From the NCBI GenBank assembly GCA_004102645.1, contig CP034928.1:868001-932000 (forward strand): a stretch of DNA of 64,000 nucleotides, given 5' to 3'. Shown in pieces: positions 34,739 through 42,742 of this stretch. Position 1 is the stretch's first letter. Each line of letters starts with the position of its first letter. Position numbers and translations under genes: made by a program. The notes under the pieces are model-generated. The model did not search any database. It saw only the letters and a program-made list of their open reading frames with translations, and was not told where the DNA came from. This stretch comes from Candidatus Bipolaricaulis sibiricus (GTDB taxonomy: Bacteria; Bipolaricaulota; Bipolaricaulia; Bipolaricaulales; Bipolaricaulaceae).

Positions 34739-36202
34739 CTACCCCTCCGTCACGAGGCGGTTGAACTCCCGGATCACCTCGTCGATCGCGTCCGCCTGGC
34801 CGTGGATCCGGTCCCAGTAGTCCGGCCAGTCGTACCATTGGGCGTCGAGCTCCTCCACCGCCTTCCCCATCTGTTCGACCCACGTGAAGTACTTCAGGTT
34901 GTGGACCCGCTTCCGCTCGGGGTGGGTGAGCTCGTGGATGTGGTCCGTCGTCGCCCCGAGGAGGTACCGCTCGTGATCCACCGCAGCCTGGGTCGCGCTG
35001 TACGGCCCCCGTTCCTGGCGAAGCTCCTCGATCCGGCTCCCGTAGAGCTCCATCGAGTCCGTGAGCACGGTCAGGACGACATCGCGCTCGGTGAGCTCGT
35101 AGTAGTGGGCGAACTTCACGGCCATGAGGATGTTCGCCGCGCCGGAGATCCCCACGAGGTCGAGCGAGTCCACGAGCGAGGCCGGCACGCCCTGCCCCAA
35201 GAGGTGGTTCCGCCCCTCAGGCTCGTTGAACAGGCGGATCAGCCGCATCGGGGCCTCGTCATCGATCGCGATCACGAGGTCGGTGTTGCGCACATTGTGG
35301 ATCCACGGGACGTGTTTGTCCCCGATTCCCTCGATGCGGTGGCTCCCGAACCCCGCCTGGAGGAGGGTCGGACACTGCAGGGACTCCCCCACCGCGATCT
35401 TGCTTTGAGGGTACCGGTCCTTGAGGTAATCCCCGCACCCGAGGGTGCCCGCCGAGCCCGAGGTGAGGCAGACCCCGGCGTAGCGGCTGCCCTCCCCGAG
35501 CTTGGAGGCGAGGACCTCCTCCATCGCTGGCCCGGTGACGGCGTAGTGCCAGAGGTGGTTTCCCGGTTCGTCGAACTGGTTGAAGATCACGACGTCGGGC
35601 CGGGTCGCCTGGAGCTCCTTGCACTTCTGGAAGATCTCCCACACGTTCGACTCGCTCCCCGGGGTGGCGATGACTTCCCCGGCGATCTTCCGCAGCCACT
35701 CGAACCGCTCCCGGCTCATCCCCTCGGGGAGGATCGCGATCGAGTCGCACCCGAGGAGGGCGGAGTTGTACGCCCCGCCCCGGCAGTAGTTCCCCGTGGA
35801 CGGCCACGCCGCCTTGTGTGCTGTGGGATCGAACTGCCCCGTCACGAGCCGTGGGACGAGGCACCCGAATGTGGCTCCCACCTTGTGAGCCCCGGTCGGG
35901 AACCACTTCCCGACGAGCGCGATCACCCGCGCCCGGACCCCGGTCAGCGCGGGCGGGAACTCAAGGTAGTTCACGCCCCCGAACCCGCCACCGTGCTTGG
36001 TTGGCTCGTTCTTCCACGTGATCCGGAACAGGTTGCGGGGGTGGACGTCCCACAGGCCAATCCTCCGCAGCTCGTCCCGGATCTCGGGCCGAATCGTGTT
36101 CGGATCGCGCATTTCGGCGAGTGTGGGGATCAGGATGTCGCGCTTGCGGGCCTGAGCAGCTGCCCGACGACGGCCCTTTTCATCTATGGTAAGGTCGATC
36201 AT
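34739..36202 (-). CDS. Fold-type II PLP enzyme (cysteine synthase / diaminopropionate ammonia-lyase relatives)
   Basis: 487 residues. The Schiff-base Lys is probably in FPTGAHKVGAT (about 101-111). The PLP-phosphate glycine loop is seen as LTSGSAGTLGCGDYL (near base 35460), and STGNYCRGGAYNSA matches the substrate loop of the TrpB/cysteine-synthase superfamily. It probably carries out beta-elimination or deamination of an amino acid. By position in a yge/yqe-like set it may replace YgeX (diaminopropionate ammonia-lyase), but it is about 90 residues longer and I do not see YgeX-specific identity. A GAGGAGG ribosome site fixes the start at 36202. Divergent from the GntR regulator. Confidence 0.78.
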   Translation of the reverse strand: MIDLTIDEKGRRRAAAQARKRDILIPTLAEMRDPNTIRPEIRDELRRIGLWDVHPRNLFRITWKNEPTKHGGGFGGVNYLEFPPALTGVRARVIALVGKWFPTGAHKVGATFGCLVPRLVTGQFDPTAHKAAWPSTGNYCRGGAYNSALLGCDSIAILPEGMSRERFEWLRKIAGEVIATPGSESNVWEIFQKCKELQATRPDVVIFNQFDEPGNHLWHYAVTGPAMEEVLASKLGEGSRYAGVCLTSGSAGTLGCGDYLKDRYPQSKIAVGESLQCPTLLQAGFGSHRIEGIGDKHVPWIHNVRNTDLVIAIDDEAPMRLIRLFNEPEGRNHLLGQGVPASLVDSLDLVGISGAANILMAVKFAHYYELTERDVVLTVLTDSMELYGSRIEELRQERGPYSATQAAVDHERYLLGATTDHIHELTHPERKRVHNLKYFTWVEQMGKAVEELDAQWYDWPDYWDRIHGQADAIDEVIREFNRLVTEG

Positions 36203-36215
36203 GGTCCTCCTCTGG

Positions 36216-36244
36216 TTGACCGGTCTCGGCGATAATGCTAGCAT
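36216..36244 (+). promoter_or_regulatory. Promoter of the FadR/GntR-type regulator
   Basis: TTGACC (36216-36221), a 17-base spacer, TAGCAT (36239-36244). The -10 box is part of the palindrome ATGCTAGCAT (36235-36244) shared with the divergent promoter. Confidence 0.6.
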
Positions 36245-36264
36245 ACTGTCTGACAGGTTGACAA
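36235..36264 (-). promoter_or_regulatory. Divergent promoter of the PLP-enzyme/xdhC operon
   Basis: On the minus strand, TTGTCA (36264-36259), an 18-base spacer and TAGCAT (36240-36235). The two opposing -10 boxes share the centre of one palindrome, so only one polymerase can bind at a time. Confidence 0.55.
36246..36256. promoter_or_regulatory. Candidate operator CTGTC-T-GACAG
   Basis: A perfect 5-base inverted repeat with a 1-base centre, just after the plus-strand -10 box and inside the minus-strand spacer. A regulator bound here could block both promoters. The FadR-like protein encoded 14 bases further on is the obvious candidate. Confidence 0.5.
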
Positions 36265-36269
36265 GCGCC

Positions 36270-36989
36270 ATGGAGTTCCGCAAGGTTCGACCCACGAAGG
36301 CCTCTACAGAGGTGGCCGAGCAGATCCTGGAGGCCATCCGCCGCGGTTCGTTTCCCCCTGAGACGAAGCTTCCCTCGGAGGCTGAGCTGGCCCAGATGAT
36401 GGGGGTGAGCCGGCCCACGGTCCGCGAGGCGTTGTCCGGGCTGGCCGCGGTGGGACTGATCGAACCGCGGGTGGGCATCGGGAACTTCGTTCGCCCGCCC
36501 ACAGACCCCCTCGTTCACCAAGCCCTCGTGCTTCTCGAAAGCGAGGAGAGCTGCCTGGAGATCATGGAGGCGCGAACGATCCTGGAGCCCCCGCTTGCCG
36601 AGCTGGCGGCGAGGAAGCGCACGGATGCGCACGCCAAGGCGCTGGAGGAGATCTGCGACGAGCTTCAGACGCTTGCTCACCCACGGTCGTTTGAGGCCTA
36701 TTTCTCCGCGGATAAGCGATTCCACCTCACCCTGATCGAGGCGGCGGGGAACGCGCTTCTCGCGCGGGTGCTCCTCCCGCTGGTGAACACGATGGACGAG
36801 CGGCTGTACCGGGAGTTCACCCGGGAGTACTACCTCAAGGACGCGGGAAGCATCGGCGAGGTCGCGGGTCTGCACGGGGCGGTGGCGGCGGCGGTGCGTG
36901 CGCGACGCCCGGCTCAGGCCCGCGCCGCGATGCGCGCCCACTGGGACCGGATGTGGAGACTCGTCCACGGTGACGAGGCGGCAGCCTAG
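36270..36989 (+). CDS. FadR/GntR-family transcriptional regulator
   Basis: 239 residues. N-terminal winged helix with the GntR signature [29 protein letters not shown]-type helix-turn-helix (about 36-64). The C-terminal FCD effector domain (about 90-235) carries Arg/Glu/His positions ([27 protein letters not shown]) used to bind a metal and an organic acid. It sits between the two divergent transcription units of the nitrogen/purine island and probably controls both. The start MEFRKV at 36270 is the natural FadR N-terminus. Confidence 0.92.
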   Translation: MEFRKVRPTKASTEVAEQILEAIRRGSFPPETKLPSEAELAQMMGVSRPTVREALSGLAAVGLIEPRVGIGNFVRPPTDPLVHQALVLLESEESCLEIMEARTILEPPLAELAARKRTDAHAKALEEICDELQTLAHPRSFEAYFSADKRFHLTLIEAAGNALLARVLLPLVNTMDERLYREFTREYYLKDAGSIGEVAGLHGAVAAAVRARRPAQARAAMRAHWDRMWRLVHGDEAAA

Positions 36990-37015
36990 ACAGAACACGC
37001 AAGGAGTGTGCTCAG

Positions 37016-37963
37016 GTGACGAAGAAGACGATTGTGGTGGCGCTGGGGGGGAACGCGATCCTCCAGCCGGGTCAGAAGGGAACGTTCGAGGAGCAGTACG
37101 GGAACGTCCATCGCACAGTCGAACAGCTGGCGGCGATGGTTCTGTCGGGGAAGTGGCGCCTCGTCATCACCCACGGGAACGGCCCCCAGGTGGGGAACAT
37201 CCTCCTCCAGCACGAGGCGGCGAAGGCGGTCGTGCCGCCGATGCCCATGGATGTATGTGGCGCTGAGTCTCAGGGGTTCATCGGGTACATGATCCAGCAG
37301 GCGTTCCACAACGTGCTCGCCCGCGAGGGGCGCGGAGACATCCCGGTGGCCACCGTGGTGACCCAGGTCTTGGTGGACAAGGCGGACCCCGCGTTCCAGC
37401 ACCCGACGAAGCCGGTGGGTGCGTTCTACTCGGCAGAAGAAGCGAAGCGACTCCAGGCCGAGAAGGGGTGGCACGTGGTCGAGGACGCCGGCCGCGGCTG
37501 GCGCCGCGTGGTGCCCTCGCCCGACCCCAAGGCGATCGTGGAGCGGGACGCGATCCGGTTCCTCGTCGAGAACCGGGCGATCGTGATCGCTTCTGGGGGC
37601 GGTGGGATTCCGGTGATCCAGGAAGACGGGACCTACAAGGGCGTCGAAGCGGTGATCGACAAGGATCTCGCGGGCGAGCGCCTTGCCCAGGACGTGGGGG
37701 CCGCGGTGCTGCTCATCCTGACGGACGTCGACAAAGTTCGGCTCAACTACAAGAAGCCAGGCGAGAAGACCCTCGACCGGATGACGTTGGCGGAGGCCAA
37801 GGGGTACGCTCAGGAGGGGCACTTCGCGAAGGGCTCGATGGAGCCCAAGGTCAGGGCCGCCGTGCGGTTCGTAGAGGCAGGCGGGGAGCGGGCGGTAATC
37901 GCATCCCTGTCCCAAGCACTGGAGGCGGCCGAGGGCGGGGCGGGAACCCAAGTTGTACGCTAG
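37016..37963 (+). CDS. arcC: Carbamate kinase
   Basis: 315 residues, full length. ALGGNAIL (about 9-16), THGNGPQVG (about 53-61) and the ASGGGGIPV nucleotide loop (near base 37590) identify carbamate kinase, which forms ATP and carbamate from carbamoyl phosphate (or the reverse). It precedes two carbamoyltransferase genes, the usual layout of fermentative pathways that gain ATP from a carbamoylated intermediate; in E. coli the homologue YqeA lies in the yge/yqe region. GTG start with AAGGAG 10 bases upstream. Confidence 0.95.
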   Translation: MTKKTIVVALGGNAILQPGQKGTFEEQYGNVHRTVEQLAAMVLSGKWRLVITHGNGPQVGNILLQHEAAKAVVPPMPMDVCGAESQGFIGYMIQQAFHNVLAREGRGDIPVATVVTQVLVDKADPAFQHPTKPVGAFYSAEEAKRLQAEKGWHVVEDAGRGWRRVVPSPDPKAIVERDAIRFLVENRAIVIASGGGGIPVIQEDGTYKGVEAVIDKDLAGERLAQDVGAAVLLILTDVDKVRLNYKKPGEKTLDRMTLAEAKGYAQEGHFAKGSMEPKVRAAVRFVEAGGERAVIASLSQALEAAEGGAGTQVVR

Positions 37964-38109
37964 GTCCGTGGTCCGCGATCGGAGAGCGGGGTGGGCCCGA
38001 ACCCAACAACACACTGGACCCCGGGAGACGGAGAGCGGCAAGCGGCGCCCGGATCGCCGACGACGGTTACCAGAAGACGGATCACGGACAACGCATGACG
38101 AATGACGGA
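37964..38109. repeat. Intergenic repeat of the GGATCACGG / CCGTGGTCCG family (copy 2)
   Basis: GTCCGTGGTCCGCGATCGG near the 5' end and GACGGATCACGGACAACG with ATGACGAATGACGG (38077-38109) at the 3' end, in opposite senses. They fill the arcC-ygeW gap, leaving only the GAAAGGAGG ribosome site of ygeW. Confidence 0.55.
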
Positions 38110-38126
38110 TTCGAAAGGAGGATCAC

Positions 38127-39158
38127 ATGGCAGCAACCGATCTAAGGGGGCGGGACTTCATCACCTTGATGGAGTTCGATCGCGAGGAAGTGGAAACGAT
38201 TCTGGACACGGCACACGACATCAAGCGGAAGTGGATCCGCGGGGAACCCCACCGGCTCCTCGAGGACAAAACCCTGTTCATGCTGTTCTACAACCGCTCG
38301 CTGCGGACGCGGAACTCGTTTGAGGCTGGGATGACGCAGCTCGGCGGGCACGCCCACTTCCTTGAGCCGGACGCGGTGTACACTCCGGCCCTGCCTGGCG
38401 AAGAGAAGGCCTACTCTACGGAACGGATCTCCGACGTGGCACGGGTGTTGGCCGAGATGGGCCACGGGATCGCCATCCGCATCTACGGCAAGCACACCGG
38501 ATGGAGGTACGGGAAGGGCAACCTCCTCATCCGCGAGTTTGCGCGTTGGTCGCGGGTCCCCGTGATCAACATGGAGGACGACATGTACCACCCGTGCCAG
38601 GCCCTCGCGGACGTCATGGTCATGCAAGAGAAGCTGGGCGACCTCCGGGGGAAGAAGTTTGTCATGAGCTGGGCGTACTCCGGGTCAGTGGAGAAGCCGC
38701 TCGCGGTTCCCCAGTCGGCCATCATCGGGGCCAGTTTCTTCGGAATGGACATCACCCTCGCCCATCCCAAGGGCCTCGAGCTCGACCCGAAGGTCCTCGA
38801 GTTCACGAAGAAGAACGTCAGGAAGAACGGCGGGGCGTTCAAGATCGTCCACGACATGGACGAGGCGTTCAAAGGCGCGGTGGCGGTGTACCCCAAGGCG
38901 TGGACGAGCCAGCCCACGGACGGAAAGACGCCCATGGACCCGGAGAAGGCGAAGGCGATCTTCGAGGCGAACAAGCACTGGATCACCACGAAGGAGAAGA
39001 TGGAGCTCACGAACGACGCCATCTACATGCACTGCCTTCCTGCCGACCGGGGGATGGAGGTCACGGACGAGGTCATGGACGGTCCGCACTCCGTGATCAT
39101 CGAACAGGCGGCGAACCGCCTCCACGCCCAGAAAGGCCTGATGGCGTTGATTCTGTAA
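38127..39158 (+). CDS. ygeW: Knotted carbamoyltransferase YgeW
   Basis: 343 residues. Carbamoyl-phosphate loop NRSLRTR (about 50-56), HPCQALAD (near base 38590) and HCLPADRG (near base 39030). The long insert with WAYSGSVEKPLAVPQS matches the YgeW / knotted-transcarbamylase branch, not OTCase or ATCase. In E. coli ygeW lies in the purine-catabolic yge cluster. The acceptor of the carbamoyl group has not been settled by what can be read here. GGAGG sits upstream. About 95 bases separate it from the paralogous next gene. Confidence 0.9.
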   Translation: MAATDLRGRDFITLMEFDREEVETILDTAHDIKRKWIRGEPHRLLEDKTLFMLFYNRSLRTRNSFEAGMTQLGGHAHFLEPDAVYTPALPGEEKAYSTERISDVARVLAEMGHGIAIRIYGKHTGWRYGKGNLLIREFARWSRVPVINMEDDMYHPCQALADVMVMQEKLGDLRGKKFVMSWAYSGSVEKPLAVPQSAIIGASFFGMDITLAHPKGLELDPKVLEFTKKNVRKNGGAFKIVHDMDEAFKGAVAVYPKAWTSQPTDGKTPMDPEKAKAIFEANKHWITTKEKMELTNDAIYMHCLPADRGMEVTDEVMDGPHSVIIEQAANRLHAQKGLMALIL

Positions 39159-39163
39159 GATCG

Positions 39164-39243
39164 TGAGCCGTGGAGCGTCTCCCGAGGTCCGTTGACGACG
39201 GGCTGACTGGTCGGTCGGATCTCGGACCACGGATGACGGAGTA
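39164..39243. repeat. Intergenic repeat of the GGATCACGG / CCGTGGTCCG family (copy 3)
   Basis: GTGAGCCGTGGAGCG and GAGGTCCGTTGACGACGG, followed by CGGACCACGGATGACGG; fills the gap between ygeW and the second carbamoyltransferase. Confidence 0.5.
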
Positions 39244-39253
39244 AGGAGGAGCG

Positions 39254-40279
39254 ATGAGTTGGTTTGATCTGGCAGGGAAGGACCTCATCAGCACCAAGGA
39301 CTGGACAAAGGAGGAGCTGGAGATCGTTCTCAAGGTGAGCGACCAGCTGAAGGGGATGTACTATGCCGGCCTCCCCCACCCCGCGCTCAAGGACAAGACG
39401 TTTCTCATGCTGTTCTTCAACACCTCCACCCGGACCCGGCTCTCGTTCGAGAGCGCAATGACCCAGCTCGGCGGGCACGCCCAGTTCGTGGCCGCCGCCG
39501 ACCTGCGGCTGTCCCTGGAGGACAAGCCGGGCGCAGGGGAGACGATTGGGGACACGGCGAAAGTGATGGCCCGCTACGCCCACGGAATCGGGATCCGGCT
39601 TCTGGAGGATAAGGTCTCTCGCTACGGGGAGGACACGGAGATCATGTACCGGTTCGCCCAGCACGCCGAGATTCCGGTCGTGAACATGGCCTCGAACATC
39701 TGGCACCCCTGCCAGGCCCTGACCGACCTCTACACGATGCGGGAGAAGCTGGGGACCGACCTCCGGGGGGTCAAGTACACCGTGATGTGGGCCTACTCGC
39801 CGTGGGCGCGGTCCCTGGGATCCGTTCAGGAGGACCTCGTCATCGCTACCCGGTTTGGGATGGACGTGACGGTCGCCCATCCCAAGGGCTACGAGCTCGA
39901 CCCGGACGTCGTTGCCCTGAGCAAGAGGTACGCCCAGGAGAGCGGGGGCAAGTTCGAGGTCACGGCCGACCTCGACGACGCGCTGAAGGGGGCGACGGTG
40001 GTCTTCCCCCGGGGGTGGATGAGCCTCCGCCGCTACGAGATCGGGAAGGAAGCCGAGATCAAGAACGCGGAGAAGTTCAGGGATTGGAAGTACACCCGAG
40101 GGCGGCAGAAGCTCGCCAAGCCGGGGTACCTCATGCACGTGATGCCCATCGACCGTGGGAACGAGGCGGACGTCGAGCTGTGTGACGACCCCGGGCTCTC
40201 CTGGATGTACGACCAGGCTGAGAACCGCCTTCACACTCAGAAGGCGATCCTCGCCCTCACGATGGGGGGGCGACTCTAG
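39254..40279 (+). CDS. Second carbamoyltransferase with an altered acceptor motif
   Basis: 341 residues. The carbamoyl-phosphate site is intact: NTSTRTR (about 56-62) and HPCQALTD (near base 39705). The acceptor-binding HCLP motif is replaced by HVMPIDRG (near base 40137), losing the Cys that OTCase uses for ornithine. Middle part WAYSPWARSLGSVQE resembles YgeW, so this is probably a duplicated YgeW-type enzyme with a different acceptor. AAGGAGGAG precedes the ATG. A shared bidirectional hairpin follows. Confidence 0.88.
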   Translation: MSWFDLAGKDLISTKDWTKEELEIVLKVSDQLKGMYYAGLPHPALKDKTFLMLFFNTSTRTRLSFESAMTQLGGHAQFVAAADLRLSLEDKPGAGETIGDTAKVMARYAHGIGIRLLEDKVSRYGEDTEIMYRFAQHAEIPVVNMASNIWHPCQALTDLYTMREKLGTDLRGVKYTVMWAYSPWARSLGSVQEDLVIATRFGMDVTVAHPKGYELDPDVVALSKRYAQESGGKFEVTADLDDALKGATVVFPRGWMSLRRYEIGKEAEIKNAEKFRDWKYTRGRQKLAKPGYLMHVMPIDRGNEADVELCDDPGLSWMYDQAENRLHTQKAILALTMGGRL

Positions 40280-40288
40280 GCACGGGAG

Positions 40289-40317
40289 GGGCCAGGGCGG
40301 GCACCCCGCCCTGGCCC
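40289..40317. terminator. Bidirectional terminator hairpin
   Basis: A perfect 13-base stem, GGGCCAGGGCGGG / CCCGCCCTGGCCC, with a 3-base loop (40302-40304), between the convergent carbamoyltransferase and YbjN-protein genes. Followed by TCTCT on the plus strand. Confidence 0.85.
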
Positions 40318-40320
40318 TCT

Positions 40321-41388
40321 CTACTCCTCAGCCAGGTAGTCTGCGAACACCCGGGCCAAGCGGGCAAACCGCTCTACGAACGCACGTGCGCTCGCCATGG
40401 TCACACCATCCCCGACGTACAGGTCTGTCTCCAGTGCCACGTCGCCCTCATTGTCGACAAAGGCTCGTGATCCCCGCGTGAGCCTGTTCCAAGCGTTCAC
40501 GGTCTCACAGGGCACGCGGCCTCCAGTGGTCCAGCCCGCGTAGAGGCCTAGGTACCTGAACCGACCTGGAGTCTCTTCCACTGCGTCGTCCACCGACAGA
40601 ACCGCGGCAAGACCATCCAGGTAGAGAACCCACACCGGGTCGCCGTAGGAGTCCGTCCGCCGGTCGAAGGTCAGTCGGAGATCGACCAGGATCTCCTCGA
40701 TCTCGGGCACCCCGAGGTCATGGACCACCTCGCTATCACCCGTCGGCCCGCTCAAAGACCCGGTCGCGAACCCGAGCGCGTTGCGCAGAAGCTGGGCCGT
40801 GTCCGGCGTGTACTCGAAGAGATCGAACCCGAGCATGTGAACCGCACCGCCGCCCGTCTTCCACGTGAACACGACGGGGGCCCTATCGAACGTGTCCCAC
40901 ACCAGGATCACGGAGTCGTCGGGGAGGCCAGAGAAGTCCGTGCTGCCGTCTGGCCCCTGGAACGCGAGGGACACGCCGGCGGTCAACGGATGCCCAGGCA
41001 CTGCCACTGCCAGGTCTGCCCCTGTGACATCGTAGCCGTCATTGACATCCCACAGCCCAGCCCCACGGAGGATGTCCTCCGCTCCCTTGCTGTAGCTCAT
41101 CCCAACGATACGACCTCCTCGCGCGAGGAAGGCCCGGATGACGCTGCTCATCTCGGCACCCAGTGCCACGAGGACGTCCTCGGTCGTCTCCTGTTGCTCG
41201 GGGATGAGGAGAACGCTGCGCCCTTGGAGCAGAGCCGCCAGTTCCGCGGGGTCTGTGGTCCGTGTCTCCTCCGGCCTTCCGCCAACGATCTCCACCACGT
41301 GGTCGTACTCCGGCGTGGTCCGTACGTAGGGAATCCAAGCGAGGATCGCTGTTAGCACTGCTACTGCCATCGCACTTGCCGTCTGCAT
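40321..41388 (-). CDS. Exported protein: GATase-like domain plus YbjN domain
   Basis: 355 residues. A signal peptide or anchor (about 1-20), then a region (about 30-205) resembling ThuA/BPL-N-type glutamine-amidotransferase-like folds (IPEQQETTEDVLVALG, GRIVGMSYSKGAEDIL). The C-terminal part (about 215-350) matches the YbjN family (LGLYAGWTTG, WNRLTRGSRAFVDNEGDVALETDLYVGDG). YbjN proteins have a chaperone-like secretion-tunnel fold with unclear function. The combination is unusual. A TATACT box (41438-41433, minus strand) and AAAGGAGGA lie upstream. Confidence 0.75.
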   Translation of the reverse strand: MQTASAMAVAVLTAILAWIPYVRTTPEYDHVVEIVGGRPEETRTTDPAELAALLQGRSVLLIPEQQETTEDVLVALGAEMSSVIRAFLARGGRIVGMSYSKGAEDILRGAGLWDVNDGYDVTGADLAVAVPGHPLTAGVSLAFQGPDGSTDFSGLPDDSVILVWDTFDRAPVVFTWKTGGGAVHMLGFDLFEYTPDTAQLLRNALGFATGSLSGPTGDSEVVHDLGVPEIEEILVDLRLTFDRRTDSYGDPVWVLYLDGLAAVLSVDDAVEETPGRFRYLGLYAGWTTGGRVPCETVNAWNRLTRGSRAFVDNEGDVALETDLYVGDGVTMASARAFVERFARLARVFADYLAEE

Positions 41389-41455
41389 GGGTCCTCCTTT
41401 GCCCTGTTCCGGGTTCCGGACCGGGACAGCCCAGTATATACCGCTCCCCCTTGCC

Positions 41456-41461
41456 TATAAT
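41456..41461 (+). promoter_or_regulatory. -10 box of pus10, probably leaderless
   Basis: TATAAT, 6 bases before the GTG start at 41468. No good -35 box at 16-18 bases; the divergent gene's TATACT box (41438-41433) occupies that region. Confidence 0.5.
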
Positions 41462-41467
41462 CGACAC

Positions 41468-42691
41468 GTGGATCCTATCGTGCTCGCCGCGGAACTGGTA
41501 CAAGCGGGGCCGATCTGCGATCGGTGCCTGGGGCGGCGGTTCGCCCAACTCGGGACCGGGATTCCGAATCTAGAACGGGGTCAGTCGCTCCGGGCGGCCG
41601 GAGGTGGGGGAACGTCCCGTCCGGAACAACGGTGCTGGGTTTGCGAAGGCATATGGGCTTCTCTGACCAATCATGCCCGACGAGCCGCGGAGCTTGGGGC
41701 AGAGTTCGAGTTCAGGACATTCCTGTTCGGGGTGCGCCTTTCGCCGCGCCAGGAGGCCGTGGAGGAGTTCCTCGATCAAGAGTTCCCCTCGCCATGGGCT
41801 GAGCCGTTCAAGCGCGACGCGAACCGGGAGCTCGGCAAAGCGTTCGAGCGCGTATTGGCTGCACAGGGGCGGACGGCGACGGTGGACTTCGCGCGTCCCG
41901 ACGTCCAGTTCACGGTGGACCTCGAGACGGGGGCAATCGCGCTCACCGTGGCGCCCGTGTTCTTCTACGGCCGGTACCGGAAACTCGCGCGGGGGATCCC
42001 CCAGACCCACTGGCCGTGCCGGAGCTGCCGGGGCCGGGGTTGCGCGAGCTGCGGGGGGACGGGGAAGCAGTACCCGACCTCGGTCGAGGAACTTGTGCTC
42101 CCCGCGTTTCTCGCCGCTACGGGAGGAACGGGGGGGCACCTCCACGGCGCGGGCCGGGAAGACATCGACGCGCGGATGCTCGGGCGAGGCCGACCGTTTG
42201 TGGTCGAGGTCAAGGAACCCCGGGTCCGCACAGTCGACCTGGACGCAGTGGCCCGCGCGGTGAACGCGGCAGCAGAGGGGCGCGTTGAGGTCGATGCTCT
42301 CCGGCCGGGTTCGCCCGATCTCGTGGCCCAGCTGAAGGAGGAGCACGCCGACAAGCGGTACCGGGCCCGGGTCGAGTTCGGAGAGCCGGTGGGCGAGGAG
42401 GCGTTCGCGCGAGCGCTGGGAGCGCTCGTGGGGGAGGTCGACCAGAGGACCCCGGTGCGTGTGCGCCACCGCCGCGCGGACCTCGTTCGTCGGCGACAGG
42501 TGCACGAGGCCTGCGGGCGGCTCGTGTCCCCGACCGAGGCCGAGCTGGAGATTCTCTGCGGGGGGGGGTTGTACGTGAAGGAGCTCGTCTCGGGCGACGA
42601 AGGCGCCACCCAGCCCAACCTCGCCGCCCTCCTCGGGGTCTCGGCACGGGTGGTCGAGCTCGACGTCCTGGACGTCCTCGACTCGCTCTGA
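41468..42691 (+). CDS. pus10: Archaeal/eukaryotic-type tRNA pseudouridine synthase Pus10
   Basis: 407 residues. N-terminal zinc-binding part with CDRC (near 17-20), RCWVC (near 57-61) and the CRSCRGRGCASCGGTGKQYPTSVEE block (Cys pairs near base 42020). The catalytic domain carries GREDIDARMLGRG (Asp within the pseudouridine-synthase core), RPFVVEVKEPR, and the C-terminal YVKELVSGDEG with PNLA. This is the Pus10 pattern. In archaea it makes pseudouridine 54 and 55 in tRNA; in bacteria TruB does position 55 and Pus10 is very rare. The GTG start follows a TATAAT box by 6 bases. Confidence 0.92.
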   Translation: MDPIVLAAELVQAGPICDRCLGRRFAQLGTGIPNLERGQSLRAAGGGGTSRPEQRCWVCEGIWASLTNHARRAAELGAEFEFRTFLFGVRLSPRQEAVEEFLDQEFPSPWAEPFKRDANRELGKAFERVLAAQGRTATVDFARPDVQFTVDLETGAIALTVAPVFFYGRYRKLARGIPQTHWPCRSCRGRGCASCGGTGKQYPTSVEELVLPAFLAATGGTGGHLHGAGREDIDARMLGRGRPFVVEVKEPRVRTVDLDAVARAVNAAAEGRVEVDALRPGSPDLVAQLKEEHADKRYRARVEFGEPVGEEAFARALGALVGEVDQRTPVRVRHRRADLVRRRQVHEACGRLVSPTEAELEILCGGGLYVKELVSGDEGATQPNLAALLGVSARVVELDVLDVLDSL

Positions 42692-42705
42692 ACCCGAGAA
42701 CGGCG

Positions 42706-42734
42706 TTGCTGTCCGAACCGGCGTCGAGTAGACT
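42706..42734 (+). promoter_or_regulatory. Promoter of the PD-(D/E)XK gene, probably leaderless
   Basis: TTGCTG (42706-42711), a 17-base spacer, TAGACT (42729-42734), then 8 bases to the ATG at 42743. Confidence 0.6.
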
Positions 42735-42742
42735 GAGCTGCG

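Noticed and set aside
34739-36202. Calling the PLP enzyme YgeX (diaminopropionate ammonia-lyase)
   Set aside because: The fold and position fit, but the length (487 versus about 400) and motifs do not clearly match; kept as a general fold-type II enzyme.
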